Source: Aplectana chamaeleonis (lineage: Eukaryota; Nematoda; Chromadorea; Rhabditida; Cosmocercidae). Taken from it: a DNA stretch of 64,000 nucleotides. Positions 46,022 to 56,400 of this stretch are shown here, piece after piece (position 1 is the stretch's first letter; every line of letters starts with the position of its first letter). The stretch lies in the NCBI GenBank assembly GCA_029168955.1, contig JAPDOI010001316.1:1-64000 (forward strand). The letters run 5' to 3'. A program made the position numbers and the translations under genes. The notes beneath the pieces were generated by a model, which saw nothing but the letters and a program-made list of their open reading frames with translations, did no database searches and was not told the DNA's origin.

Positions 46022-46421
46022 CAGTGGAAAACCTGGCACTTTGCCAGATCTCGTCATCGATCGACAGCACAGCTGATTTTCTGAATGAGTTACGGTTTTT
46101 GTTATTTTTTTCTTATTTTTTTCTGCTTTATTTCTATTCTTGACTCCTTGATATTGGAAATAGAGGCTGTTCTTACTGCGTGAGCGGAATAAGCCGTTTG
46201 CTCTCACTTTAAAGTGTCTTTTTTGAGTTCTTCTCCCAAAATAAAAAAACGGCGCATTCCCTTCGCACTCTAAGAAAAGCCCCTACTCGCAATTTTACAA
46301 GGGTCAGAAACAAAAAGAAGCAGAAACAAGCATGAAAAAAAGAAAACCCGTAACTCACCCAGAAAATCAGCTGTGGTGTCGATCGATTACGAAATCTGTC
46401 AAAGCGACAGGTTATCCACCG
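46022..46421. mobile_element. TA-flanked MITE, 400 bp (Tc1/mariner type)
   Basis: TA at 46,020-46,021 and 46,422-46,423 flanks inverted ends CAGTGGAAAACCTGGC and the complement of CGGTGGATAACCTGTC. The arms extend about 120 bp (46,022-46,145 and about 46,300-46,421), sharing ATCGATCGACA(G/C)CACAGC and TGATTTTCTG followed by GAGTTACGG. TA duplication with CAGTGG-type ends is typical of Tc1/mariner-derived MITEs. No coding capacity is present. Confidence 0.8.
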
Positions 46422-46423
46422 TA

Positions 46424-47142
46424 GTTTTGGTGCTGTTTTATGCTTATCCTTTTTTTAAATACGATGAATCTGTGCGTGCGATGCCTTTGATGTTTTTGGA
46501 TAGTTTTGGATAGCCAGAGACGTGAGAAGTGTTTTTGTCTTTCTGAACAATGCAAAATAAGTTGAGCTCGCGAAATGATAACAATCAGCAGAACCGTTGC
46601 AGACTGATCTGTGATACAATGGTTTATTGAGGAGACACCTCTCCGTACCACACTTGTACAATGAATGAATGAGCTGCCTATGACTACTTGCATCTCCTGA
46701 AAAAAGGTAACGGATGCGGCCTTCGATCGCAGGTCCCGCCTTCGATGAGACACCACGGGGGCAGACGAGAGCGCGAGGTATCATAAGACGCCCCTCCCCC
46801 TCATCCATCCCTCCGCGCCATGGTTCCGCACTGGTGCGGCCCCCACAGGGGTGGGGTCTGAGCTCCGGAGGGGTGGAAGCGGGGGCCTGCTTTTCTGACG
46901 AAGACAATTTTAGCCGAAGCGTTTGTGAGTAAAAACCGCCAGGAACAGTTTTTCACGTAGATTTCAAATATAGATTGCGATTTACCTAAAAGGCTGGTTT
47001 AACTGATTCACGAGTCGCGGAGTTCAATTAGGAAGTTCAGGGTGAAGTTAAGGTCTTCTCAGAATAAAAGTCACGACATATGAATCCAGCATGTAAGAAG
47101 TTCAAAGCAATTTGACGACTGAATGCTTAATGATTTCTGCAA
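46424..47142. other. Unassigned sequence with one minus-strand open frame
   Basis: A GC-rich block at 46,714-46,890 sits in otherwise AT-rich DNA. A minus-strand ATG frame of 150 codons (46,907 to 46,455) crosses it, with Pro- and Gly-rich residues such as STPPELRPHPCGG near its start. I recognise no domain and see no splice or promoter evidence, so I leave it as a hypothetical ORF. From about 46,990 the sequence may contain very diverged satellite B relics, but I cannot align them. Confidence 0.3.
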
Positions 47143-47950
47143 ATGATTTCCATGAGTCACGAGAGTTGATATTTGAGTTGAGCGGGGTCGATTCACCCTT
47201 TATAATCACTTTCACAATCTCAGATGAACGCTGAAGACCGCTACGCTATACGGGATCACACCTTTATCAGGTGTTCTCCCGCAGAAAGTGGTCAATTTTG
47301 AGAACTACGAGTCATGAGAGTAGGACGTTGAGGTCCAGCGTGGTCGATGTACCTTGGTTACAAAGTTTCATCATCTTAGATGAACGCTGAAGACCGCCGT
47401 CAATTTTGGAAACTAGGAGTCAAGAGAGTAGGACGTTGAAGTCCAGCGTGGTCGATGTACCCTGGTTATAAAGTTTCGCCATCTCAGATGAACGCTGAAG
47501 ACCGCTACACTATACGGAATCACACCTTTCTCAGGTGTAGTCCCGCAGAAACTCGTCAATTTTGAAAACTAGGAGTCATGAGAGTAGGACGTTAAAGCCC
47601 AGCGTGGTCGATGTACCCTGGCTACAATGTTTCACCATCTCAGATGAACGCTGAAGACCGCTACACTATTAGGGATCACACCTTTATCAGGTGTTGTCCC
47701 GCAGAAAGTGGTCAATTTTGAGAACTACGAGTCATGAGAGTAGGACGTTGAGGTCCAGCGTGGTCGATGTACCTTGGTTACAAAGTTTCACCATCTTAGA
47801 TGAACGCTGAAGACCGCCGTCAATTTTGGAAACTAGGAGTCAAGAGATAAGGACGTTGAAGTCCAGCGTGGTCGATGTACCCTGGTTATAAAGTTTCGCC
47901 ATCTCAGATGAACGCTGAAGACCGCCGTCAATTTTGGAAACTATGAGTCA
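47143..47950. repeat. Satellite B, diverged left edge (156-bp and 108-bp units)
   Basis: The first recognisable monomer, around 47,143-47,240, is strongly diverged. Units then share CATCTCAGATGAACGCTGAA, CAGCGTGGTCGATGTACC and GAGTCATGAGAGTAGGACG. Some units run directly from GAAGACCGC to CGTCAATTTT, lacking 48 bp, and are 108 bp long instead of 156 (for example 47,389 to 47,497). A 420-bp block is visible twice (47,281 and 47,701). The array is cut at 47,950 by an inserted element. Confidence 0.9.
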
Positions 47951-48633
47951 CTCAGATCTTTGTGGGAAGTTCCCGAGGACAATAGACCTGATTCGGTCGT
48001 TCTCAGATCATTGTGGAGAGAGGAGCGAGACGTCCCCCCAGAGGGGGACGTCTCGCCCCTTTCTCCTCGAATTATACACAACGATAAGACGTTCGAAACA
48101 GTCAACTCGGGGGAGAACAAGGGAAGTTTGCTTCACGGTTGTTCCCATGGCCTCCCCCCGAACATGATGAACGCGAAAACAAAGCCGCAGCGTATACGGT
48201 GATGCAGACGGGCTAGTCGCGAGGTGGTCTCGCACTTCGCAAGTTGAGATGGTAGATCTGCCACTCAAGGACTACGTATGGCATCTCTGTCTGGATTTCA
48301 GAGGAGCTAATAAGCTTCTCTATAACCTTTAGTCAGAGGTGAATATTTTTGGATCGATCGCAGTTTTTCAGGAATAGGAGACCGTCGAAAACAGCGAGTT
48401 CGAGCAAGGTGTTTTTCGATCGATCATTGAACAATGGGAAAATCTGCAGTCGGAAAGTCTTGGGAAGACCTGCAGTCAGGTGAACAAGATAACTTCTGCT
48501 GTGGGAACTTCCCCTATTACTCTGCTGTCGAGACGTCCCCTTCGCCTCCCCCCCCCAATTCGGGGGAAGTTCCCCAGTTGTTTCGAGGGAAATTCTGCTG
48601 TCGTTCTCGGGAACTTCCCCGCGAATATCTGAG
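47951..48633. mobile_element. 683-bp foldback element inserted in satellite B
   Basis: Satellite sequence (ACTATGAGTCA) stops at 47,950 and resumes at 48,634 (CATGAGAGTAG), with CA present on both sides as a possible 2-bp duplication. The ends are inverted: CTCAGATCTTTGTGGGAAGT at the left and the complement of CTCAGATATTCGCGGGGAAG at the right, alignable for about 38 bp through GTTCCCGAG. A 13-bp-arm palindrome built on GCGAGACGTCCCC lies at 48,025-48,056. No transposase frame is present. The superfamily is unclear. Confidence 0.8.
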
Positions 48634-49724
48634 CATGAGAGTAGAACGTTGAAATCCAGCGTGGTCGATTTACCCTGGTTACAAAGTTTCATCATCTCAG
48701 ATGAACGCTGAAGACCGCTACACTATACGGGATCACACCTTTCTCAGGTGTTGTCCCGCAGAAAGTCGTCAATTTTGAAAACTAAGAGTCATGCGAGTAG
48801 GACCTTTGAGACCAGCGTGGTCGATGTACCCTGGTGACAAAGTTTCACCATCTCAGATGAACGCTGAAGATCGCTACACTATACGGGATCACACCTTTCT
48901 CTGGTGTTGTCCCGCAGAAAGTCGTCAATTTTGAAAACTAGGAGTCATGAGAGTAGGACGTTTGAGTCCAGCGTGGTCGATTTACCCTGGTTACAAAGTT
49001 TCACCATCTCAGATGAACGCTGAACACCGCTACACTATACGGGATCACACCTTTCTAAGGTGTACTCTCGCAGAAAGTCGTCAATTTTGAAAACTAGGAG
49101 TCTTGAGAGTAGGACGTCTAAGTCCAGCGTGGTCGATGTACCCTGGTTACAAAGTTTCGTCATATCAGATGAACGCTGAAGACCGCTACACTATACGGGA
49201 TCACACCTTTCTCAGGTGTAGTCCCGCAGAAACTCGTCAATTTTGAAAACTAAGAGTCATGCGAGTAGGACCTTTGAGACCAGCGTGGTCGATGTACCCT
49301 GGTGACAAAGTTTCACCATCTCAGATGAACGCTGAAGACCGCCGTCAATTTTGGAAACTATGAGTCATGAGAGTAGGACGTTGAAGTCCAGCAAGGTCGA
49401 TTTGCCCTGGTTACAAAGTTTCGCCATATCAGATGGACGCTGAAGACCGCTACACTATACGGGATCACACCTTTCTAAGGTGTACTCTCGCAGAAAGTCG
49501 TCAATTTTGAAAACTAGGAGTCTTGAGAGTAGGACGTCCAAGTCCAGCGTGGTCGATGTACCCTGGTTACAAAGTTTCGCCATATCAGATGACCGCTGAA
49601 GGCCGCTACACTATACGGGATCACACCTTTCTCAGGTGTAGTCTCGCAAAAAGTCGTCAATCTTGAAAACTAGGAGTCATGAGAGTAGGACGTTAAAGCC
49701 CAGCGTGGTCGATGTACCTTGGGG
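48634..49724. repeat. Satellite B, continued (about seven units)
   Basis: Mostly 156-bp monomers (for example the GGTCGAT word at 48,663 and 48,819), with one 108-bp unit near 49,336. Monomers here carry GTCCCGCAGAAAGTCGTC or ACTCTCGCAGAAAGTCG variants and are clearly more diverged than those after 53.9 kb. The tract ends at the insertion boundary at 49,724. Confidence 0.92.
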
Positions 49725-50008
49725 TGATAGTAAACTTGCCAAACTACGATGTTAACCAAGGCTTTTAACATCAATGTTAACTATGAGGTTATCAGTCTTG
49801 ACTGAAATCGGCGTACTAATATCTAGAGCCAAAGTAAGTTAATATTGGAAATCCTGGGGTCAAAGTTTGAAGTTACATGCTCTTAAACTACCATCATACC
49901 CCCTAGAAAATCACGATCGTGAACATTGATGCTCGCTCATTAATCGGCGCCCTCCACAGGTCAGCGATGAGACACTGGGCATGTTGAGGAGTGCGCTAGA
50001 CGGCGATG

Positions 50009-50056
50009 GCGGGTTAGGCTGAAAAGTCCTCGAGAGGACTTTTTAGCATAACCCGC
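50009..50056. repeat. 48-nt near-perfect palindrome
   Basis: GCGGGTTAGGCTGAAAAGTC is followed by its near-perfect reverse complement, ending TAACCCGC. Of 23 paired positions, 21 are Watson-Crick, one is a G-T wobble and one is a mismatch; only two unpaired central bases remain. It could act as a hairpin terminator-like or recognition structure of the host element; its function is unknown. Confidence 0.85.
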
Positions 50057-50559
50057 CAACTCCGGGTTTCTCACCCATCATCACTGGAGCCGTGATTGGG
50101 CCAAGAACCGTCTAAATAGACGCCACTTCCCCCAACGGCTGGCGCACCGTACGTCAAGCGCAGTGATAACGCGATCAATAGCCAATTATTGCCTCCCTCG
50201 GTCAGCTGACTGCTTCCCTCCAAATCATTTTTTTGCTGAGCGTTTTGCGTGCTCGATTTTCTTGTGTTTTTCAATTTTACGAGGACTACGAATTGAGGTT
50301 ATTGTGACCGAGAAATCCGTCTGTGGATTAACTAGACCAGAACGCGCAGAAATTTGAATTTGAAGTCTCTAACTCCAAGTTTCAGATCTCTTTTGTTTTT
50401 TTCCTATGATAAAATTATGGAAAATTTGCTGTTCACTTTTATGTGATCATGTATTTTTGTTTTCTCATGTTTTCTTTTTTTTTTGTTTTCTTTTCTATGC
50501 CAAATTCAAGAAAGAGAGAAAAGTTATGCTTTGTCTTTTTAATCTCCGCAGTATCGACT

Positions 50560-50770
50560 AAAATTGAAACCGAAACCATTTAATAGTCCAATAGTTCGAT
50601 TACTTGAATGTTTGCTCATTCGGAAATTTTAATTTTATGTTTTTTCGATTATTCGGTTCATTTTGTTATTTCAATAATTCGTTTTTTTTATATTCGATAC
50701 ATTCGGGATTCTTGAGTAATCGATTCTTTCGATATTTCAATTATTCGGTTTCTCGAATACGTGGCCAATT
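50560..50770. repeat. ATTCG-rich simple-sequence tract
   Basis: Degenerate repeats of ATTCGRTTATTCGG-type words within the 2,657-bp element resemble the tract at 29.8-30.05 kb. Short open frames here are low-complexity (Phe, Ser, Asn) and not credible genes. Confidence 0.6.
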
Positions 50771-52039
50771 CAAGGGCACATTTGAGCGTCCAGAATTTGG
50801 ATTTGAAAGCATTTACTGAACTTTCATTTAAATTGAACGGAGAGGTTTTCGACTTCACTTATATTTTTTCGGAGAAAACATATGAGGCGTTATTCGAAAT
50901 TGTTCAAGTGCACAGAATTTTCGAAAAGGCCATTGAATGGGTTCAATCATTCAAAAGTTTTCGCAGTTGATTAATCGAATTCTTTCTTCATTCGAGGTGG
51001 TATTTGAATCATTCATTTGCAACATATCGTGGAATGCTCGTATCTAGTAGGTAAAATATAATGCTGCGACTCAAGCGTTTGCGATCGTCTTTTTGAATAT
51101 GTTCGGAATTTATTTTTTTCGAGCATGTGATTTCAAAAAATTGTTGGCGAAGTACTTTTCGCAAACTCGTGAATGAATATATTTTCCAACGAACGCTGAA
51201 AAAAATTCGAATTCAGAACCTTCAAATTTGCCTAGTGAGTAATTAATGGTTCTCCATGGGGTTGGATTAAACATGAGGAAATTTGTCACATTTATCCGAG
51301 AAAATGTTCAAAACAACAAACAATAACTGAAAAAGAAAAGTAATAAATTTTAAGCTGTGTTCATGAAGAGTTTGAAATTCTTTCCAAAGTCAACGGGAAG
51401 GTTTCATTCTGCAAGCGCATGCTTTCAAAAGTATTTTTCAGACAGGCTCTGAAGGAGTAGGGCTACTGCGGAGGCGAAAGTGACAATGTGTGTGTTTTCT
51501 ATTTTTTCAAGCTACTTCAGAAAGTAAATATTTCAGGGCCACCGCAAAAGTGAGTTGTAAGGTTCTCATAATCAACGGTTGAGAAAAACATAGTAGACCT
51601 GAAATTTTGAAAGAAGGCCTTTCATATCAACCTTCCAGCAAGCTTTAGCCTAGCTTATCCAGTGACAGATTTCTCCTGCCAGTTTCACCTGAAATCACGA
51701 TTCTCGTTAAATTAAAACAGCGACGAGAAAAATCAGGATCTTATCAAAATTTGATGAAGAATAAGCAAACACAGTTAAGACATTTAGCTGAATTAATCAA
51801 TCAACGAAAGTAAGGCGAGAAGACGAGAAGGAGTGACTCTACAAGAACAAGGTTATGAGGCTGTCCGCGTAAGATTCGAGATAGATCGGAATACAAAAAA
51901 ATTGCCTTTTTCAAAATTCATATAGCTAGACCCCCCCCCATAAAACTCCGGCGGTGTATGCTTCCAGAATTTTCAGAAAATTTCTTTTTAAATGTTACGA
52001 AATCCCAAAGTTGGGATTTTTTGAACATTCCTTAGTCTA

Positions 52040-52115
52040 GATGTAAATGTGTGGCGTAATGCGATGTCGCGCTGCTCTTTTCGGTGCAATCACGGGTTCA
52101 GATCCGCACTCATCG
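52040..52115 (+). other. tRNA-like Pol III box pair
   Basis: TGGCGTAATGCG near 52,053 resembles a tRNA A box. GGTTCAGATCC, about 40 bp downstream, fits the B-box consensus GGTTCRANNCC except at the position of its G. The acceptor and T stems pair poorly, so this may be a tRNA-derived SINE head or pseudogene instead of a working tRNA. A second, weaker example lies near 52,176. Confidence 0.25.
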
Positions 52116-52381
52116 ACTTTTACACATGCATGTGCATAAGTTCATGATGAGAATTGGTTCTCGTACGTTAAGATCATAACGGCTTGGTGCAGAGCGATGT
52201 GTCGCTGTTGGTGAACCGGCGTTCGCGGGATCGTTTACCAGAGGCAGCCATTTTTGCGAACGATTATGTGGCAGTTCCCAGTTGGTTCGAGGGTAACTTC
52301 AATGTCTCACACCTTAATTCTTCCTAGTTATCGTGACATGATCACGGTTCCTAACTCTCAGTTTCGGCAAGTTTACTATCA

Positions 52382-53470
52382 ACCCTGGTTACAAAGTTTC
52401 ACCATCTCAGATGAACGCTGAAGACCGCCGTCAATTTTGGAAACTATGAGTCATGAGAGTAGGACGTTGAAGTCCAGCAAGGTCGATTTGCCCTATTTAC
52501 AAAGTTTCATCTTCTAAGATGACCGCTGAAGGCCGCTACACTATACGGGATCACACCTTTCTCAGGTGTAGTCTCGCAGAAAGTCGTCAATCTTGAAAAC
52601 TAGGAGTCATGAGAGTAGGACGTTGAAGTGCAGCGTGGTCGATGTACCCTGGTTACAAAGTTTCGCCATATCAGATGAACGCTGAAGACCGCTACACTAC
52701 ACGGGATCACACCTTTCTAAGGTGTACTCTCGCAGAAAGCCGTCAATTTCGAAAACTAGGAGTCATGAGAGTAGGACGTTAAAGCCCAGCGTGGTCGACG
52801 TACCCTGGTTACGAAGTTTCACCATCTCAGATGAACGCTGAAGACCGCCGTCAATTTTGGAAACTATGAGTCATGAGAGTAGGACGTTGAAGTCCAGCAG
52901 GGTCGATTTGCCCTATTTACAAAGTTTCATCTTCTAAGATGACCGCTGAAGGCCGCTACACTATACGGGATCACACCTTTCTCAGGTGTAGTCTCGCAGA
53001 AGTCGTCAATCTTGAAAACTAGGAGTCATGAGAGTAGGACGTTGAAGTGCAGCGTGGTCGATGTACCCTGGTTACAAAGTTTCGCCATATCAGATGAACG
53101 CTGAAGACCGCTACACTACACGGGATCACACCTTTCTAAGGTGTACTCTCGCAGAAAGCCGTCAATTTCGAAAACTAGGAGTCATGAGAGTAGGACGTTA
53201 AAGCCCAGCGTGGTCGACGTACCCTGGTTACGAAGTTTCACCATCTCAGATGAACGCTGAAGACCGCCGTCAATTTTGGAAACTATGAGTCATGAGAGTA
53301 GGACGTTGAAGTCCAGCAAGGTCGATTTGCCCTATTTACAAAGTTTCATCTTCTAAGATGACCGCTGAAGGCCGCTACACTATACGGGATCACACCTTTC
53401 TCAGGTGTAGTCTCGCAGAAAGTCGTCAATCTTGAAAACTAGGAGTCATGAGAGTAGGACGTTGAAGTGC
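52382..53470. repeat. Satellite B 420-bp higher-order repeat (156+156+108)
   Basis: The block containing GAAGACCGCCGTCAATTTTG, CCCTATTTACAAAGTTTCAT, ACACTACACGGGATC and GTGGTCGACGTACCC repeats with periods of 420 and 419 bp (starts near 52,386, 52,806 and 53,225). Each block holds two 156-bp monomers and one 108-bp monomer. The repeats are nearly identical to one another although the monomers inside them differ, which defines a higher-order repeat. Confidence 0.9.
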
Positions 53471-56400
53471 AGCGTGGTCGATTTACACTGGTTACAAAGT
53501 TTCATCCTCTAAGATGAACGCTGAAGGCCGCTACACTATACGGGATCACACCTTTCTCAGGTGTAGTCTCACAGGAACTCGTCAATTTTGAAAACTAGGA
53601 GTCATGAGAGTAGGATGTTGAAGTCCAGCAAGGTCGATTTACCCTGGTTACAAAGTTTCATCATCTAAGATGAACGCTGAAGACTGCTACACTGTAGGGG
53701 TCTCACCTTTCAGGTGTAGTCTCACCGGAAGTCATTCATTTTGGAAACTATGAGTCATGAGAGTAGGACGTTGAAGTCCAGCGTGGTCGATTTACCCTGG
53801 ATACAGAGTTTCACCATCTCAGATGAACGCTGAAGATCGCTACACTATACGGGATCACACCCTTCTCAGGTGTGGTCTCACCGGAAGTCGTCAATTTTGA
53901 AAAGTAGGAGTCATGAGAGTAGGATATTTGAATCCAGCGTGGTCGATTTACCCTGGATACAAATTTTCACCATCTCAGATGAACGCTGAAGATCGCTACA
54001 CTATACGGGATCACACCTTTCTCAGGTGTGGTCTCACCGGAAGTCGTCATATTTGAAAAGTAGGAGTCATGAGAGTAGGATATTTGAATCCAGCGTGGTC
54101 GATTTACCCTGGATACAAATTTTCACCATCTCAGATGAACGCTGAAGATCGCTACACTATGTGGGATCACACCTTTCTCAGGTGTGGTCTCACCGGAAGT
54201 CGTCATATTTGAAAAGTAGGAGTCATGAGAGTAGGATATTTGAATCCAGCGTGGTCGATTTACCCTGGATACAAATTTTCACCATCTCAGATGAACGCTG
54301 AAGATCGCTACACTATACGGGATCACACCTTTCTCAGGTGTGGTCTCACCGGAAGTCGTCAATTTTGAAAAGTAGGAGTCATGAGAGTAGGATATTTGAA
54401 TCCAGCGTGGTCGATTTACCCTGGATACAAATTTTCACCATCTCAGATGAACGCTGAAGATCGCTACACTATACGGGATCACACCTTTCTCAGGTGTGGT
54501 CTCACCGGAAGTCGTCAATTTTGAAAAGTAGGAGTCATGAGAGTAGGATATTTGAATCCAGCGTGGTTGATTTACCCTGGATACTATTTTTCACCATCTC
54601 AGATGAACGCTGAAGATCGCTACACTATGTGGGATCACACCTTTCTCAGGTGTGGTCTCACCGGAAGTTGTCATATTTGAAAAGTAGGAGTCATGAGAGT
54701 AGGATATTTGAATCCAGCGTGGTCGATTTACCCTGGATACAAATTTTCACCATCTCAGATGAACGCTGAAGATCGCTACACTATACGGGATCACACCCTT
54801 CTCAGGTGTGGTCTCACCGGAAGTCGTCAATTTTGAAAAGTAGGAGTCATGAGAGTAGGATATTTGAATCCAGCGTGGTCGATTTACCCTGGATACAAAT
54901 TTTCACCATCTCAGATGAAAGCTGAAGATCGCTACACTATATGGGATCACACCTTTCTCAGGTGTGGTCTCACCGGAAGTCGTCAATTTTGAAAAGTAGG
55001 AGTCATGAGAGTAGGATATTTGAATCCAGCGTGGTCGATTTACCCTGGATACAAATTTTCACCATCTCAGATGAACGCTGAAGATCGCTACACTATGTGG
55101 GATCACACCTTTCTCAGGTGTGGTCTCACCGGAAGTCGTCAATTTTGAAAAGTAGGAGTCATGAGAATAGGATATTTGAATCCAGCGTGGTCGATTTACT
55201 CTGGATACAAATTTTCACCATCTCAGATGAACGCTGAAGATCGCTACACTATACGGGATCACACCTTTCTCAGGTGTGGTCTCACCGGAAGTCGTCAATT
55301 TTGAAAAGTAGGAGTCGTGAGAGTAGGATATTTGAATCCAGCGTGGTCGATTTACTCTGGATACAAATTTTCACCATCTCAGATGAACGCTGAAGATCGC
55401 TACACTATACGGGATCACACCTTTCTCAGGTGTGGTCTCACCGGAAGTCGTCAATTTTGAAAAGTAGGAGTCATGAGAGTAGGATATTTGAATCCAGCGT
55501 GGTCGATTTACCCTGGATACTATTTTTCGCCATCTCAGATGAACGCTGAAGATCGCTACACTATGTGGGATCACACCTTTCTCAGGTGTGGTCTCACCGG
55601 AAGTCGTCAATTTTGAAAAGTAGGAGTCGTGAGAGTAGGATATTTGAATCCAGCGTGGTCGATTTACTCTGGATACAAATTTTCACCATCTCAGATGAAC
55701 GCTGAAGATCGCTACACTATACGGGATCACACCTTTCTCAGGTGTGGTCTCACCGGAAGTCGTCAATTTTGAAAAGTAGGAGTCATGAGAGTAGGATATT
55801 TGAATCCAGCGTGGTCGATTTACCCTGGATACAAATTTTCACCATCTCAGATGAAAGCTGAAGATCGCTACACTATATGGGATCACACCTTTCTCAGGTG
55901 TGGTCTCACCGGAAGTCGTCAATTTTGAAAAGTAGGAGTCATGAGAGTAGGATATTTGAATCCAGCGTGGTCGATTTACTCTGGATACAAATTTTCACCA
56001 TCTCAGATGAACGCTGAAGATCGCTACACTATACGGGATCACACCTTTCTCAGGTGTGGTCTCACCGGAAGTCGTCAATTTTGAAAAGTAGGAGTCGTGA
56101 GAGTAGGATATTTGAATCCAGCGTGGTCGATTTACTCTGGATACAAATTTTCACCATCTCAGATGAACGCTGAAGATCGCTACACTATACGGGATCACAC
56201 CTTTCTCAGGTGTGGTCTCACCGGAAGTCGTCAATTTTGAAAAGTAGGAGTCATGAGAGTAGGATATTTGAATCCAGCGTGGTCGATTTACCCTGGATAC
56301 TATTTTTCACCATCTCAGATGAACGCTGAAGATCGCTACACTATGTGGGATCACACCTTTCTCAGGTGTGGTCTCACCGGAAGTCGTCAATTTTGAAAAG

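Larger units (their letters stand above)
49725..52381. mobile_element. 2,657-bp TIR element inserted in satellite B
   Basis: Satellite B is interrupted between GATGTACCTTGG (49,711-49,722) and ACCCTGGTTAC (from 52,382). The ends are inverted: TGATAGTAAACTTGCC followed by AAACT at the left, and the complement of TGATAGTAAACTTGCCG followed by AAACT at the right, about 21 bp. ACCTTGG and ACCCTGG flank the element as a 7-bp imperfect direct repeat, possibly a 9-bp duplication with the last bases changed. The interior has no recognisable transposase. It holds a 48-nt palindrome (50,009), an ATTCG-rich tract (50,560-50,770) and two weak tRNA-like segments (52.04 and 52.18 kb). It is probably a non-autonomous DNA transposon; the duplication length could suit a Mutator-like element. 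Confidence 0.72.

Noticed and set aside
46455..46907. 150-codon minus-strand frame as a gene
   Set aside because: ATG-initiated and partly GC-rich, but without domain, splice or promoter evidence; kept only as a note in the spacer entry.
50604..50970. Two ~70-codon frames within the 2,657-bp element
   Set aside because: They consist of low-complexity ATTCG-type sequence and lack any domain.
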